Shown here in pieces: positions 6,648-12,504 of a stretch of 12,504 nucleotides of DNA. The notes below the pieces were generated by a model. It was given only the letters and a program-made list of their open reading frames with translations, did not search any database and was not told where the DNA came from. The position numbers were made by a program, and so were the translations under genes. Origin of the DNA: Aalborgiella sp043769295 (GTDB lineage: Bacteria > Pseudomonadota > Gammaproteobacteria > Burkholderiales > Burkholderiaceae_C); NCBI GenBank assembly GCA_043769295.1, contig JAYVJL010000005.1, positions 1 to 12,504 on the forward strand, read 5' to 3'. Every line of letters begins with the position of its first letter. Position 1 is the first letter of the stretch.

Positions 6648-7286
6648 TTAAATCAGTTTCACACCTGTTTTAGATTGCAGTTCTTCCAGCGTCACGCCGG
6701 GTGCGAGTTCAACCACTTTCAAACCGGCGTCGGTCACGTCCATGACCGCCAAATCGGTGATGATGCGGTCAACGACACCCAGACCGGTGAGCGGCAAAGT
6801 GCAGCTCGGCAGGATTTTCAAGTCGATGGCGCCGTCTTTCTTTTTGGCGACGTGTTCCATCAAAACGATCACGCGCTTGACGCCGGCGACCAGGTCCATC
6901 GCGCCGCCCATGCCTTTGACCATCTTGCCCGGAATCATCCAGTTGGCCAGATCGCCCTTCTCGCTGACCTGCATCGCACCCAAAATGCTGAGGTTGATTT
7001 TGCCGCCGCGAATCATGGCAAAGCTCTCGTGGCTGCCAAAAATGGACGAACCTTTGATGGTGGTCACCGTTTGTTTGCCGGCGTTGATCAGGTCAGCGTC
7101 CACCTCGTCCTCGGTCGGGAAAGCACCAATGCCCAGCATGCCGTTTTCAGACTGCAGCCAGACTTCGATGTCTTTCGGGACGAAATTCGCCACCAGGGTC
7201 GGAATACCGATGCCCAGGTTCACATAAAACCCGTCTTTCAGCTCTTGCGCAGCGCGGGCTGCCATTTGATCTTGTGTCCAGGCCAT
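6648..7286 (-). CDS. scoB: Succinyl-CoA:3-oxoacid CoA-transferase, subunit B
   Basis: A 212-residue beta subunit of a class I CoA-transferase. Together with ScoA it moves CoA from succinyl-CoA to a 3-oxoacid such as acetoacetate, so ketone bodies or degradation products can enter central metabolism. The active-site glutamate lies in QSENGMLGIG (Glu47), the residue that forms the covalent glutamyl-CoA intermediate in this family. Other family blocks are NLGIGIPTLVANFVP (about 23-37) and MIPGKMVKGMGGAMDLVAG (about 116-134). The length matches ScoB (about 216) and PcaJ (about 213). It starts two bases after the scoA stop, so translation is coupled in a two-gene operon that ends at the terminator at 6589-6623. 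A 3-oxoadipate role (PcaJ) cannot be excluded, but no other aromatic-degradation genes are in the window. Confidence 0.93.
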   Translation of the reverse strand: MAWTQDQMAARAAQELKDGFYVNLGIGIPTLVANFVPKDIEVWLQSENGMLGIGAFPTEDEVDADLINAGKQTVTTIKGSSIFGSHESFAMIRGGKINLSILGAMQVSEKGDLANWMIPGKMVKGMGGAMDLVAGVKRVIVLMEHVAKKKDGAIDLKILPSCTLPLTGLGVVDRIITDLAVMDVTDAGLKVVELAPGVTLEELQSKTGVKLI

Positions 7287-7288
7287 GA

Positions 7289-8008
7289 TTAGCTCCCTGC
7301 TTTCTCGGTGATTGTGCGTTTTTCAATGCGTTTTTCAGGTGTCGCGTTCAACACGATGCGGTGCACGTAGATGCCCGGCAAATGGATGTCATCGGGGGCA
7401 AGTTCGCCCACTTCGACGATTTTTTCAACCTCAACCACGCAAATCTTGCCGGCCATGGCGGCGGCGGGGTTGAAGTTGCGTGCGGTCAGGTTGAAACGCA
7501 GATTGCCTGATTTGTCGGCGGTATGGGCCTTGACCAAAGACACGTCCGGGTTGAGCGCGAGCTCCATGATGAAGGTTTCTTTGACGCCATCCACCTCAAA
7601 TTCGCGCAGGTCTTTGCCATCGGCCACCATGGTGCCCACACCTGTTTTGGTGAAGAAGGCGGGAATGCCGGCACCGCCTGCTCGCAGCTTTTCAGCCAGC
7701 GTGCCTTGGGGGGTGAAGTCCAAAGCCAGTTCGCCCGCCAGGTATTGGCGCTCAAACTCCTTGTTTTCACCGACGTAGCTGGAGATCATTTTTTTGATTT
7801 GGTGGGTTTCAAGCAATTTGCCCAACCCGAAACCGTCTACGCCGGCGTTGTTGGAGATGACGCTGAGGTCTTTCACGCCAGAATCGCGCAGTGCGTCGAT
7901 CAGCGCTTCGGGGATGCCGCACAGGCCAAACCCGCCCACGGCCATGAGTTGACCGTCTTTGACGATGCCTTTGAGCGCTTCTGCTGCGCTGGGATAGAGC
8001 TTATTCAC
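7289..8008 (-). CDS. scoA: Succinyl-CoA:3-oxoacid CoA-transferase, subunit A
   Basis: A 239-residue alpha subunit of the same class I CoA-transferase. The glycine-rich oxyanion/CoA-binding segment GGFGLCGIPE is at about residues 25-34, followed by SNNAGVDGFGLG (about 52-63). The SCOT-type segment GENKEFERQYLAGELALDFT, continuing PQGTLAEKLRAGGAG, lies at about 80-114. The start is GTG at 8008, supported by a strong AAGGAG site (8018-8023) nine bases upstream. It is the first gene of the scoA-scoB operon and is divergent from the PAS-LuxR gene across 136 bases, so that regulator is a plausible but unproven controller. The sequence favours SCOT/ScoA over PcaI, though the families are close. Confidence 0.93.
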   Translation of the reverse strand: MNKLYPSAAEALKGIVKDGQLMAVGGFGLCGIPEALIDALRDSGVKDLSVISNNAGVDGFGLGKLLETHQIKKMISSYVGENKEFERQYLAGELALDFTPQGTLAEKLRAGGAGIPAFFTKTGVGTMVADGKDLREFEVDGVKETFIMELALNPDVSLVKAHTADKSGNLRFNLTARNFNPAAAMAGKICVVEVEKIVEVGELAPDDIHLPGIYVHRIVLNATPEKRIEKRTITEKAGS

Positions 8009-8085
8009 GGGCTTGGTCTCCTTTTGTAGATGAATTGCTATACGATACTACTTAATTGCATACGTAGTTTTTCCTAGATACCAAC

Positions 8086-8114
8086 CCTTATAGCAAGCCT
8101 TATAGCAAGCCTTA
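8086..8114. repeat. 12-bp tandem repeat, about 2.4 copies, between scoA and PAS-LuxR gene
   Basis: The unit CCTTATAGCAAG occurs exactly at 8086-8097 and 8098-8109, followed by the first five bases of a third copy (8110-8114). The period is close to one DNA helical turn. Just beside it, ACTAC (8047-8051) and GTAGT (8064-8068) form an inverted pair. The position, in the middle of a divergent promoter region, suggests tandem protein-binding sites; replication slippage is the alternative. Confidence 0.75.
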
Positions 8115-8144
8115 ACTTTAAAGCTCCAACCTTCATTTTTCAAC

Positions 8145-8699
8145 ATGGACATTGATTACCGTCTCGCTTTTGATCTGGCCCCCGTGGGCCTGATACTCTC
8201 GCGCAACCGCACCATGATGGACTGCAACCAGCGGGTCTGCGAAATGTTTGGCACCTCGCGCGAGCGCCTGGTGGGGCAATCTTTTCAGATCATCTACCCC
8301 AGCGCCGATGAGTTTGAGCGGACCGGGGTGCGCCTTACCCCCCTGTTGAACCGCAACGGCACCTACTCCGACAACCGCATCATGAAACGGGTGGATGGCC
8401 GCTTGAAAGGCGAGACATTTTGGTGCCATGTGACAGGTCGCACCTTGAACCGTGATGACCCGCATGAAAACGGTATCTGGACGTTTGAAGACTTAAGCTC
8501 TGAACGTCCGGTGAAGGCCGAACTGACCGGGCGTGAACGCGAAGTTGCCGCATATTTGCTGGACGGCCTGACCAGCAAGGAAATCGGCAAAGTGCTTGCC
8601 ATCAGCCACCGCACGGTTGAAATTTACCGGGCACGGCTGATGCGCAAATACATGGCTTCAACCACCGCAGATTTGGTACACAAGCTCACCAAGGGATGA
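8145..8699 (+). CDS. PAS domain-containing LuxR-type transcriptional regulator
   Basis: A 184-residue cytosolic regulator. An N-terminal PAS-like sensor domain spans about residues 6-116 (FDLAPVGLILSRNRTMMDCN, a YSDNRIMKR strand, and an aromatic GETFWCHVTGR strand). A LuxR/FixJ-type helix-turn-helix follows at about 126-182 (LTGREREVAAYLLDGLTSKE, then ISHRTVEIYRARLMRK). There is no receiver domain or phosphoacceptor block and no kinase nearby, so it probably senses a small ligand, cofactor or redox state directly through the PAS domain; the ligand is unknown. No clear Shine-Dalgarno site precedes the ATG at 8145. It diverges from scoAB and converges on nlpD with a 42-base gap. Control of scoAB is an inference from position. 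Confidence 0.9.
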   Translation: MDIDYRLAFDLAPVGLILSRNRTMMDCNQRVCEMFGTSRERLVGQSFQIIYPSADEFERTGVRLTPLLNRNGTYSDNRIMKRVDGRLKGETFWCHVTGRTLNRDDPHENGIWTFEDLSSERPVKAELTGREREVAAYLLDGLTSKEIGKVLAISHRTVEIYRARLMRKYMASTTADLVHKLTKG

Positions 8700-8741
8700 G
8701 TACTGTATGACTCTTGCCGGGTCACTCAAACCCTTGCTAAG

Positions 8742-9578
8742 TTACCGAGGTGGCAAATACCTGGACGGGTCGACCGGCTTACCTTGACGGCGCACCTCAA
8801 AGTGCAGCATCACTTTGTCGGCATCGCTGCTGCCCATGTCGGCAATGCGTTGGCCTTTGCGCACAGTCTGGTCTTCTTTGACCAGCAAGGTTTGGTTGTG
8901 GGCGTAGGCAGTCAAATAGGTTTCATTGTGCTTCAAAATCACCAGATTCCCGTAACCGCGCAAGCCCGAACCGGCGTACACCACGCGACCATCGGCAGAA
9001 GCCACCACGGGGTCGCCCAGCTTGCCGGCAATTTTCAGGCCCTTGTTTTTAATCTCATCAAAACCGGCGATCAAAGCACCATTGCTGGGCCAAATCCAGG
9101 CGATGTCGTCTTCGGGGGCGACCGACGCGGCGGGCGCGTTAGGTGTTGGTGTCGCCACAATAGGCGGCAGCGGCTTGGGCGGTATCGCAGCAGGGTTGAC
9201 AGGCGTTGCCACAGCCGTACCTTCTGGCGGTGTGATGCGCAAAACCTGACCGACTTCGATTTGATTCGGACTGTCCAAGTTGTTCCAGCGCACGATATCT
9301 CGCCAGTTTTGGCTGCTAACGCGGCCAATCTGCGTGATGGTGTCGCCCGGTTTGACGGTGTAGTAACCCGGTTTGCCCGCATTGGCGGCATTCAGTCCCG
9401 GTAAGGGCTTACTGTCTACAGGCGCCGGCTGCACGACCTTGCTGTCGCCCCGCTCTTCCACAGGCGCACGGGCGATCGGGCGCGAGGAGCAGCCGATCAA
9501 CTCAAACAAGCTCAACGCCAGCACGATAGCGCCGCCGAACTTCAACCAAGGGGGTGTCACGTTATTTGATCTAGTCAT
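8742..9578 (-). CDS. nlpD: NlpD-like lipoprotein: LysM plus degenerate M23 (LytM) domain
   Basis: A 278-residue outer-membrane lipoprotein that in E. coli (NlpD) activates amidase AmiC at the division septum. A signal peptide ends in lipobox LIGC (lipid Cys30). LysM lies at about residues 72-115 (YYTVKPGDTITQIG to VGQVLRI), a Pro/Ala/Thr-rich linker follows, and the LytM/M23 domain covers about 160-276 (SADGRVVYAGSGLRGYGNLV; YLTAYAHN; MLHFEVRRQGKPVDPSRYLP). The zinc-ligand HxGxD of active peptidases reads NKGLK, and the last HxH reads MLHF, so the domain is catalytically degenerate as in NlpD. The start chosen is 9578, because GAGGA (9588-9584) lies five bases upstream; an ATG at 9593 would add five residues but lacks a ribosome site. 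It is third in surE-pcm-nlpD, 64 bases after pcm. Confidence 0.9.
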   Translation of the reverse strand: MTRSNNVTPPWLKFGGAIVLALSLFELIGCSSRPIARAPVEERGDSKVVQPAPVDSKPLPGLNAANAGKPGYYTVKPGDTITQIGRVSSQNWRDIVRWNNLDSPNQIEVGQVLRITPPEGTAVATPVNPAAIPPKPLPPIVATPTPNAPAASVAPEDDIAWIWPSNGALIAGFDEIKNKGLKIAGKLGDPVVASADGRVVYAGSGLRGYGNLVILKHNETYLTAYAHNQTLLVKEDQTVRKGQRIADMGSSDADKVMLHFEVRRQGKPVDPSRYLPPR

Positions 9579-9642
9579 CATGATCCTCATCATACTTTGC
9601 GGTCACAGCGCGCAGAAAAAAAGCACCGACGCGTCGTCAGTT

Positions 9643-10473
9643 TTAGCCTAAACCCGATTTTAGGGGCACAAACTGCACAAGTTCTAAAACCGAGCGTTTG
9701 ATTCCCAAAGAAGTTTTGTCAATCACCACCAAGGACTGTTCACTTGGGCCTCCAAGTGTGACATTTGTCATGTTTCCAAAGTTCCCCGCATCCCGCGTTG
9801 CCTTCCGCCCAACGTTTGCCACCGGGGCCACAATTCTTCCGCCGACCGCCAGTTGGTCGATCCAGGCCTGCGGAATCGCCTCGCCCCCCGCTGCGGCAAT
9901 GATGCCGGCGTAAGGTGCACCTTTGGGGAAACCCTGCATGCCATCGCCAAACAACAAATGCACGTTTTTAAAGCCGAATGGCCTGACGTTGTGCTGTGCT
10001 TTTTCAAACAAGCCACGCAAACGCTCGATGCTGTAGACCTCTTGCGCCACATGGCTTAAAACAGCCGCTTGGTAGCCGCAGCCCGTGCCGATCTCCAAAA
10101 TTCGACCGAGCGGCGCTTCTTTGCCCTGCAAAAGCAACTCGATCATCCGTGCCACCACGTTGGGCTTGGAGATGGTTTGGCCCCAGCCTATGGGCAAGCT
10201 GGTGTCTTCATACGCCTGGTTGGCCAGTGCGGTGTCGACAAAATGGTGTCTGTGTGTGGCGTTCATGGCCGCCAGCACCCGTGCATCCTGGATGCCCTGC
10301 TTCTCCAGCTTTTTGACCATGTTCGCACGCACCGCGCTGGAGTCCAGACCCATGCCCTGCGTCGCCACCATGCGCTGCAGGCCGTTCGAACCAGGTGTTA
10401 GACCGGCCTTGGAAACCACGCCTTTTCCAGGCGACAAATCAAGCTTGGCTGGGAAGGAAGGCTTGTGTTTCAT
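9643..10473 (-). CDS. pcm: Protein-L-isoaspartate O-methyltransferase
   Basis: A 276-residue SAM-dependent methyltransferase that repairs isoaspartyl residues in aged proteins in the cytoplasm. The core matches E. coli Pcm (208 residues): LPIGWGQTISKPNVVARM (about 93-110, with catalytic-site Ser102), SAM motif I RILEIGTGCGYQAAVLS (about 124-140), acidic Glu150 in YSIERL, and the C-terminal VQFVPLKSG. An N-terminal extension of about 45 residues precedes the core. The frame is open up to a TTG at 10506, but the ATG at 10473 was chosen because it avoids a 31-base overlap with surE and lies two bases after the surE stop codon, typical of coupled genes. It is the middle gene of surE-pcm-nlpD. A T-run (complement of 9614-9621) in the gap to nlpD might attenuate read-through, without a convincing stem. 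Confidence 0.93.
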   Translation of the reverse strand: MKHKPSFPAKLDLSPGKGVVSKAGLTPGSNGLQRMVATQGMGLDSSAVRANMVKKLEKQGIQDARVLAAMNATHRHHFVDTALANQAYEDTSLPIGWGQTISKPNVVARMIELLLQGKEAPLGRILEIGTGCGYQAAVLSHVAQEVYSIERLRGLFEKAQHNVRPFGFKNVHLLFGDGMQGFPKGAPYAGIIAAAGGEAIPQAWIDQLAVGGRIVAPVANVGRKATRDAGNFGNMTNVTLGGPSEQSLVVIDKTSLGIKRSVLELVQFVPLKSGLG

Positions 10474-10475
10474 GT

Positions 10476-11240
10476 CTAGGCAAAAGTGGCCAGTGTCTGC
10501 GTCCAACTGGCGATGGCGTCGTGCTCGGTCAAATCAGTGGTCAAAGGCGTGAGGGCGACATGGCCGTGTGCGGTGGCGTAAAAATCAGTGCCTTGTGATT
10601 CGTCCTTGGCCGGGCCTGAACCGGCGATCCAGTACATGGTTCGCCCGTAGGGGCTCGTCTGGGTGATGACTTTTTCAGACGCATGGCGCTTGCCCAAACG
10701 GCAGATCTGGATCGCCTTGAGCTGCTCATACGGCAGGTTGGGGATGTTCGCGTTCAGCAACCACGGTTGCGCCAGCGGGCCAGAAATTTCCAGTTGTTTG
10801 ATCAGCTCCGCCACAATATCGCGCGCTTTCAAAGCCGCTGCATCAATATGCTCCCAGCCTTTTTTGACCTGTGAAAAAGCGATGGCCGGAATACCAAACA
10901 GATACCCTTCCATCGCCGCACCCACGGTGCCAGAATAAATCGTGTCGTCACCCATGTTGGCACCGTTGTTGATGCCCGACACCACCATGTCCGGCACGTA
11001 ACCAAGCAAGCCTTTCAGCGCAATGTGCACACAATCGGCCGGCGTGCCGTTGACGTATTTGAAACCGTTGGCGGCTTGCTCGACATACAGCGGGGCGTTC
11101 AAGGTCAACGCGTTCGATTTGGCGCTGTTGTTGATTTCAGGGGCCACCACCTCCACTTCGGCGATGGTTTTCAGTGCTTCATACAAAGCGACCAGACCGG
11201 GCGCTTGATAACCGTCATCGTTACAAATTAGAATTTTCAT
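10476..11240 (-). CDS. surE: 5'/3'-nucleotidase SurE
   Basis: A 254-residue metal-dependent nucleotidase/phosphatase important for stationary-phase survival in E. coli; cytosolic. The N-terminus MKILICNDDGYQAPGL carries the metal-binding Asp8-Asp9 pair. PEINNSAKSNALTL (about 34-47) is the phosphate-binding loop, and SGINNGANMGDDTIYSGTVG (about 88-107) supplies the conserved Asn ligand. The ATG at 11240 puts the DD motif at residues 8-9, as in the family, though the ribosome site is weak. Length is typical. It is first in the surE-pcm-nlpD cluster and divergent from the MDR gene. No frameshift or missing key residue is seen. Confidence 0.96.
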   Translation of the reverse strand: MKILICNDDGYQAPGLVALYEALKTIAEVEVVAPEINNSAKSNALTLNAPLYVEQAANGFKYVNGTPADCVHIALKGLLGYVPDMVVSGINNGANMGDDTIYSGTVGAAMEGYLFGIPAIAFSQVKKGWEHIDAAALKARDIVAELIKQLEISGPLAQPWLLNANIPNLPYEQLKAIQICRLGKRHASEKVITQTSPYGRTMYWIAGSGPAKDESQGTDFYATAHGHVALTPLTTDLTEHDAIASWTQTLATFA

Positions 11241-11349
11241 GTCTTTACGGGTTGGTACGGGTAGGGCGATTATGCTGTCATTGTAGGTCGCTGGCGTGAC
11301 ATAAAGTTAGCTGTGCACCGCCTAGTATTGGTGTTTATCTTATTTGGTT

Positions 11350-11367
11350 TGACCCAGATGTAGGTCA
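11350..11367. promoter_or_regulatory. Candidate operator, inverted repeat TGACC-N8-GGTCA
   Basis: TGACC (11350-11354) and GGTCA (11363-11367) are exact inverted half-sites separated by eight bases. They lie 54 bases upstream of the MDR start codon, in the gap shared with surE. TTGACC (11349-11354) also resembles a -35 box, so a dimeric repressor bound here could block it; no good -10 hexamer is found at 17-18 bases, which weakens the idea. Confidence 0.35.
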
Positions 11368-11420
11368 GAACCCATTCAGCCTTATTTTCACTTGTATTTT
11401 TATTGAATCAGGACACTTTT

Positions 11421-12395
11421 ATGCACGCTTGGCTTTGCGAAAACCCCATTGGTATTGACGCCGTCACCTGGAAAGAACTCCCCACCCCGGTACCTGCAGA
11501 AGGCCAAGTGCTGATCCAGATCAAAGCCGCCAGCTTGAACTTCCCGGATATTTTGATCGTTCAAAACAAATACCAGCACAAGCCGCCCCTGCCCTTTGTG
11601 CCTGGTTCTGAATACGCCGGCGTGATTGAAGCCGTCGGCCCGGGCGTGACGCACCTCAAAGTCGGCCAAAACGTCGCTTGTTTAAGCGGTACCGGCGGTT
11701 TTGGTACCCATACGCTCGCACCGGCAGCGATGTGCATGCCCTTGCCGGCTGGTTTTTCACATGTCGATGCCGCCGCTTTCATCATGATCTACGCCACCTC
11801 GCACCATGCCTTGGTTGACCGTGCCCAGCTCAAAGCGGGTGAAACCGTGCTGATTCTGGGCGCAGCCGGCGGCGTAGGTACGTCGGCCATCCAAATCGCC
11901 AAAGCGATGGGGGCCAAAGTCATTGCCGCTGCCTCCAGCGACGAAAAATGCGCCCTGTGCAAGTCTATCGGTGCCGATGAAACCATCAACTACAGCACCC
12001 AAGACCTGCGCGCCACGCTCAAAACCCTCACCGACGGCAAAGGCCCGGACGTGATCTACGACCCCGTAGGCGGCGAATACACCGAGCCCGCCTTCCGCTC
12101 CATCGCTTGGCGCGGCCGCTACTTGGTGGTCGGCTTCGCAGCAGGACCCATTCCGGCGCTGCCGTTCAACCTCATGTTGCTCAAAGGCGCATCTGTCGTC
12201 GGCGTTTTCTGGGGCGATTTTGCAAAAAAAGAACCCAAAGCCAATGCCGCCATGATGGCCGAGCTGGCCACCTGGTACGCCAAAGGCACCATCAAACCCG
12301 TCATCGACAGCACCATGCCCATGTCAGAGCTCAAACAAGCCTACGCCCACATGAGCTCCCGGGCCGTCAAAGGCAAGCTGGTGATGGTCAACTAA
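11421..12395 (+). CDS. NADPH:quinone oxidoreductase-like zinc-independent MDR protein
   Basis: A 324-residue medium-chain dehydrogenase/reductase of the quinone oxidoreductase group; the cytosolic reaction is probably NADPH-dependent reduction of a quinone or an activated double bond, substrate unknown. The GroES-like N-terminal half has ASLNFPDILI (about 37-46) and PFVPGSEYAGVI (about 58-69), without the zinc-ligand pattern of alcohol dehydrogenases. The Rossmann domain begins LILGAAGGVGTSAIQIA (about 144-160), and ASSDEK (about 171-176) is the usual NADPH 2'-phosphate contact region. The start is the ATG at 11421, with AGGA at 11410-11413; an in-frame TTG at 11403 would add six residues but overlaps that ribosome site. 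It is divergent from surE and followed directly by tRNA-His. Naming it Qor would overstate what the sequence shows. Confidence 0.9.
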   Translation: MHAWLCENPIGIDAVTWKELPTPVPAEGQVLIQIKAASLNFPDILIVQNKYQHKPPLPFVPGSEYAGVIEAVGPGVTHLKVGQNVACLSGTGGFGTHTLAPAAMCMPLPAGFSHVDAAAFIMIYATSHHALVDRAQLKAGETVLILGAAGGVGTSAIQIAKAMGAKVIAAASSDEKCALCKSIGADETINYSTQDLRATLKTLTDGKGPDVIYDPVGGEYTEPAFRSIAWRGRYLVVGFAAGPIPALPFNLMLLKGASVVGVFWGDFAKKEPKANAAMMAELATWYAKGTIKPVIDSTMPMSELKQAYAHMSSRAVKGKLVMVN

Positions 12396-12409
12396 GCATC
12401 AATTAAGGC

Positions 12410-12415
12410 TATAAT
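12410..12415 (+). promoter_or_regulatory. -10 box of the tRNA-His gene
   Basis: A perfect TATAAT ends 11 bases before the tRNA-His 5' end, a normal distance for a tRNA start. The -35 region would fall in the last codons of the MDR gene (GTCAAC near 12387-12392), which is a weak match. The tRNA is thus probably transcribed from its own promoter. Confidence 0.6.
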
Positions 12416-12426
12416 CTAAGGCTTGC

Positions 12427-12503
12427 GGTGGCTGTAGCTCAGTTGGTAGAGTCCAGGATTGTGATTCCTGTTGTCGTGGGTTCGAGCCCCATCAGCCACC
12501 CCA
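12427..12503 (+). tRNA. tRNA-His (anticodon GTG)
   Basis: A 77-base gene with encoded CCA. The extra 5' G (position -1, 12427) pairs opposite C73, the histidine identity feature. The acceptor GGTGGCTG pairs with CAGCCACC. The anticodon stem CAGGA/TCCTG encloses TTGTGAT, giving anticodon GTG at 12461-12463. The D stem has one G-T wobble (GCTC/GAGT). It closely matches E. coli tRNA-His and decodes CAC and CAU. Confidence 0.97.
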
Positions 12504-12504
12504 T

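Noticed and set aside
6675..7292. 205-codon plus-strand frame across scoB
   Set aside because: It is antisense to a clear CoA-transferase subunit with its catalytic glutamate intact, and its translation is His/Asp/Gln-rich shadow sequence.
6648..8008. Reading scoAB as pcaIJ (3-oxoadipate CoA-transferase)
   Set aside because: Sequence blocks around GENKEFERQYL and the C-terminal parts fit SCOT/ScoAB better, and no beta-ketoadipate pathway genes are nearby. It is not fully excluded.
8086..8114. Possible start of a CRISPR-like array
   Set aside because: The 12-base units are directly adjacent without spacers and there are only about 2.4 copies. No cas genes are present.
8700..8741. Bidirectional terminator between the PAS-LuxR gene and nlpD
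   Set aside because: Only a 4-bp TGAC/GTCA stem is visible and no T-tract, too weak to call.
8784..9404. 206-codon plus-strand frame across nlpD
   Set aside because: It is antisense to an ORF with an intact lipobox, LysM and LytM domain. No homology or ribosome site supports it.
10474..10506. TTG start of pcm at 10506
   Set aside because: It would overlap the end of surE by 31 bases and adds residues foreign to the family. The ATG at 10473 gives a two-base junction.

Overview
The window reads as a chromosomal segment of a betaproteobacterium, most likely of the Comamonadaceae (Rhodoferax/Polaromonas-like). This rests on protein resemblance recalled from that family, moderately high G+C in the core genes, and intergenic hairpin repeats of a type I associate with these genomes; there is no 16S rRNA here to settle it. 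No prophage, transposase, CRISPR array or rRNA is visible.

Layout, left to right. Positions 1-1208 (minus) hold the N-terminal 402 codons of alaS. A long imperfect hairpin repeat follows, then a DUF3297 gene (1345-1605, minus). Next is a clearly AT-richer two-gene block (1724-2809, minus): a small protein I do not recognise and a membrane-associated protein resembling the YaaW/UPF0174 family. yebC (2889-3617, minus) and gabD (3835-5325, plus) diverge from a gap containing a C-rich inverted repeat. gabD ends at a strong terminator. A secreted fasciclin-domain protein (5543-6106, plus) ends at another. A tRNA-Gly(CCC) gene (6261-6334) is followed by about 310 bases with only a doubtful ORF remnant and the scoAB terminator.

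The scoA-scoB pair (8008-6648, minus) encodes a succinyl-CoA:3-oxoacid CoA-transferase. It diverges from an orphan PAS-LuxR regulator (8145-8699, plus) across a gap carrying a 12-bp tandem repeat. That regulator converges on surE-pcm-nlpD (11240-8742, minus), the stationary-phase and envelope cluster that usually leads into rpoS. Here rpoS is absent from that position. A zinc-independent quinone oxidoreductase-like MDR gene (11421-12395, plus) and a tRNA-His gene with its own -10 box close the window.

Functionally most of this is housekeeping: translation (alaS, two tRNAs, yebC), carbon metabolism feeding the TCA cycle (gabD, scoAB), and repair, survival and cell-division support (surE, pcm, nlpD). 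I see no convincing large undescribed system. The best leads are the AT-rich YaaW-like cassette, the missing rpoS next to nlpD, and the repeat-bearing scoAB/PAS-LuxR intergenic region.
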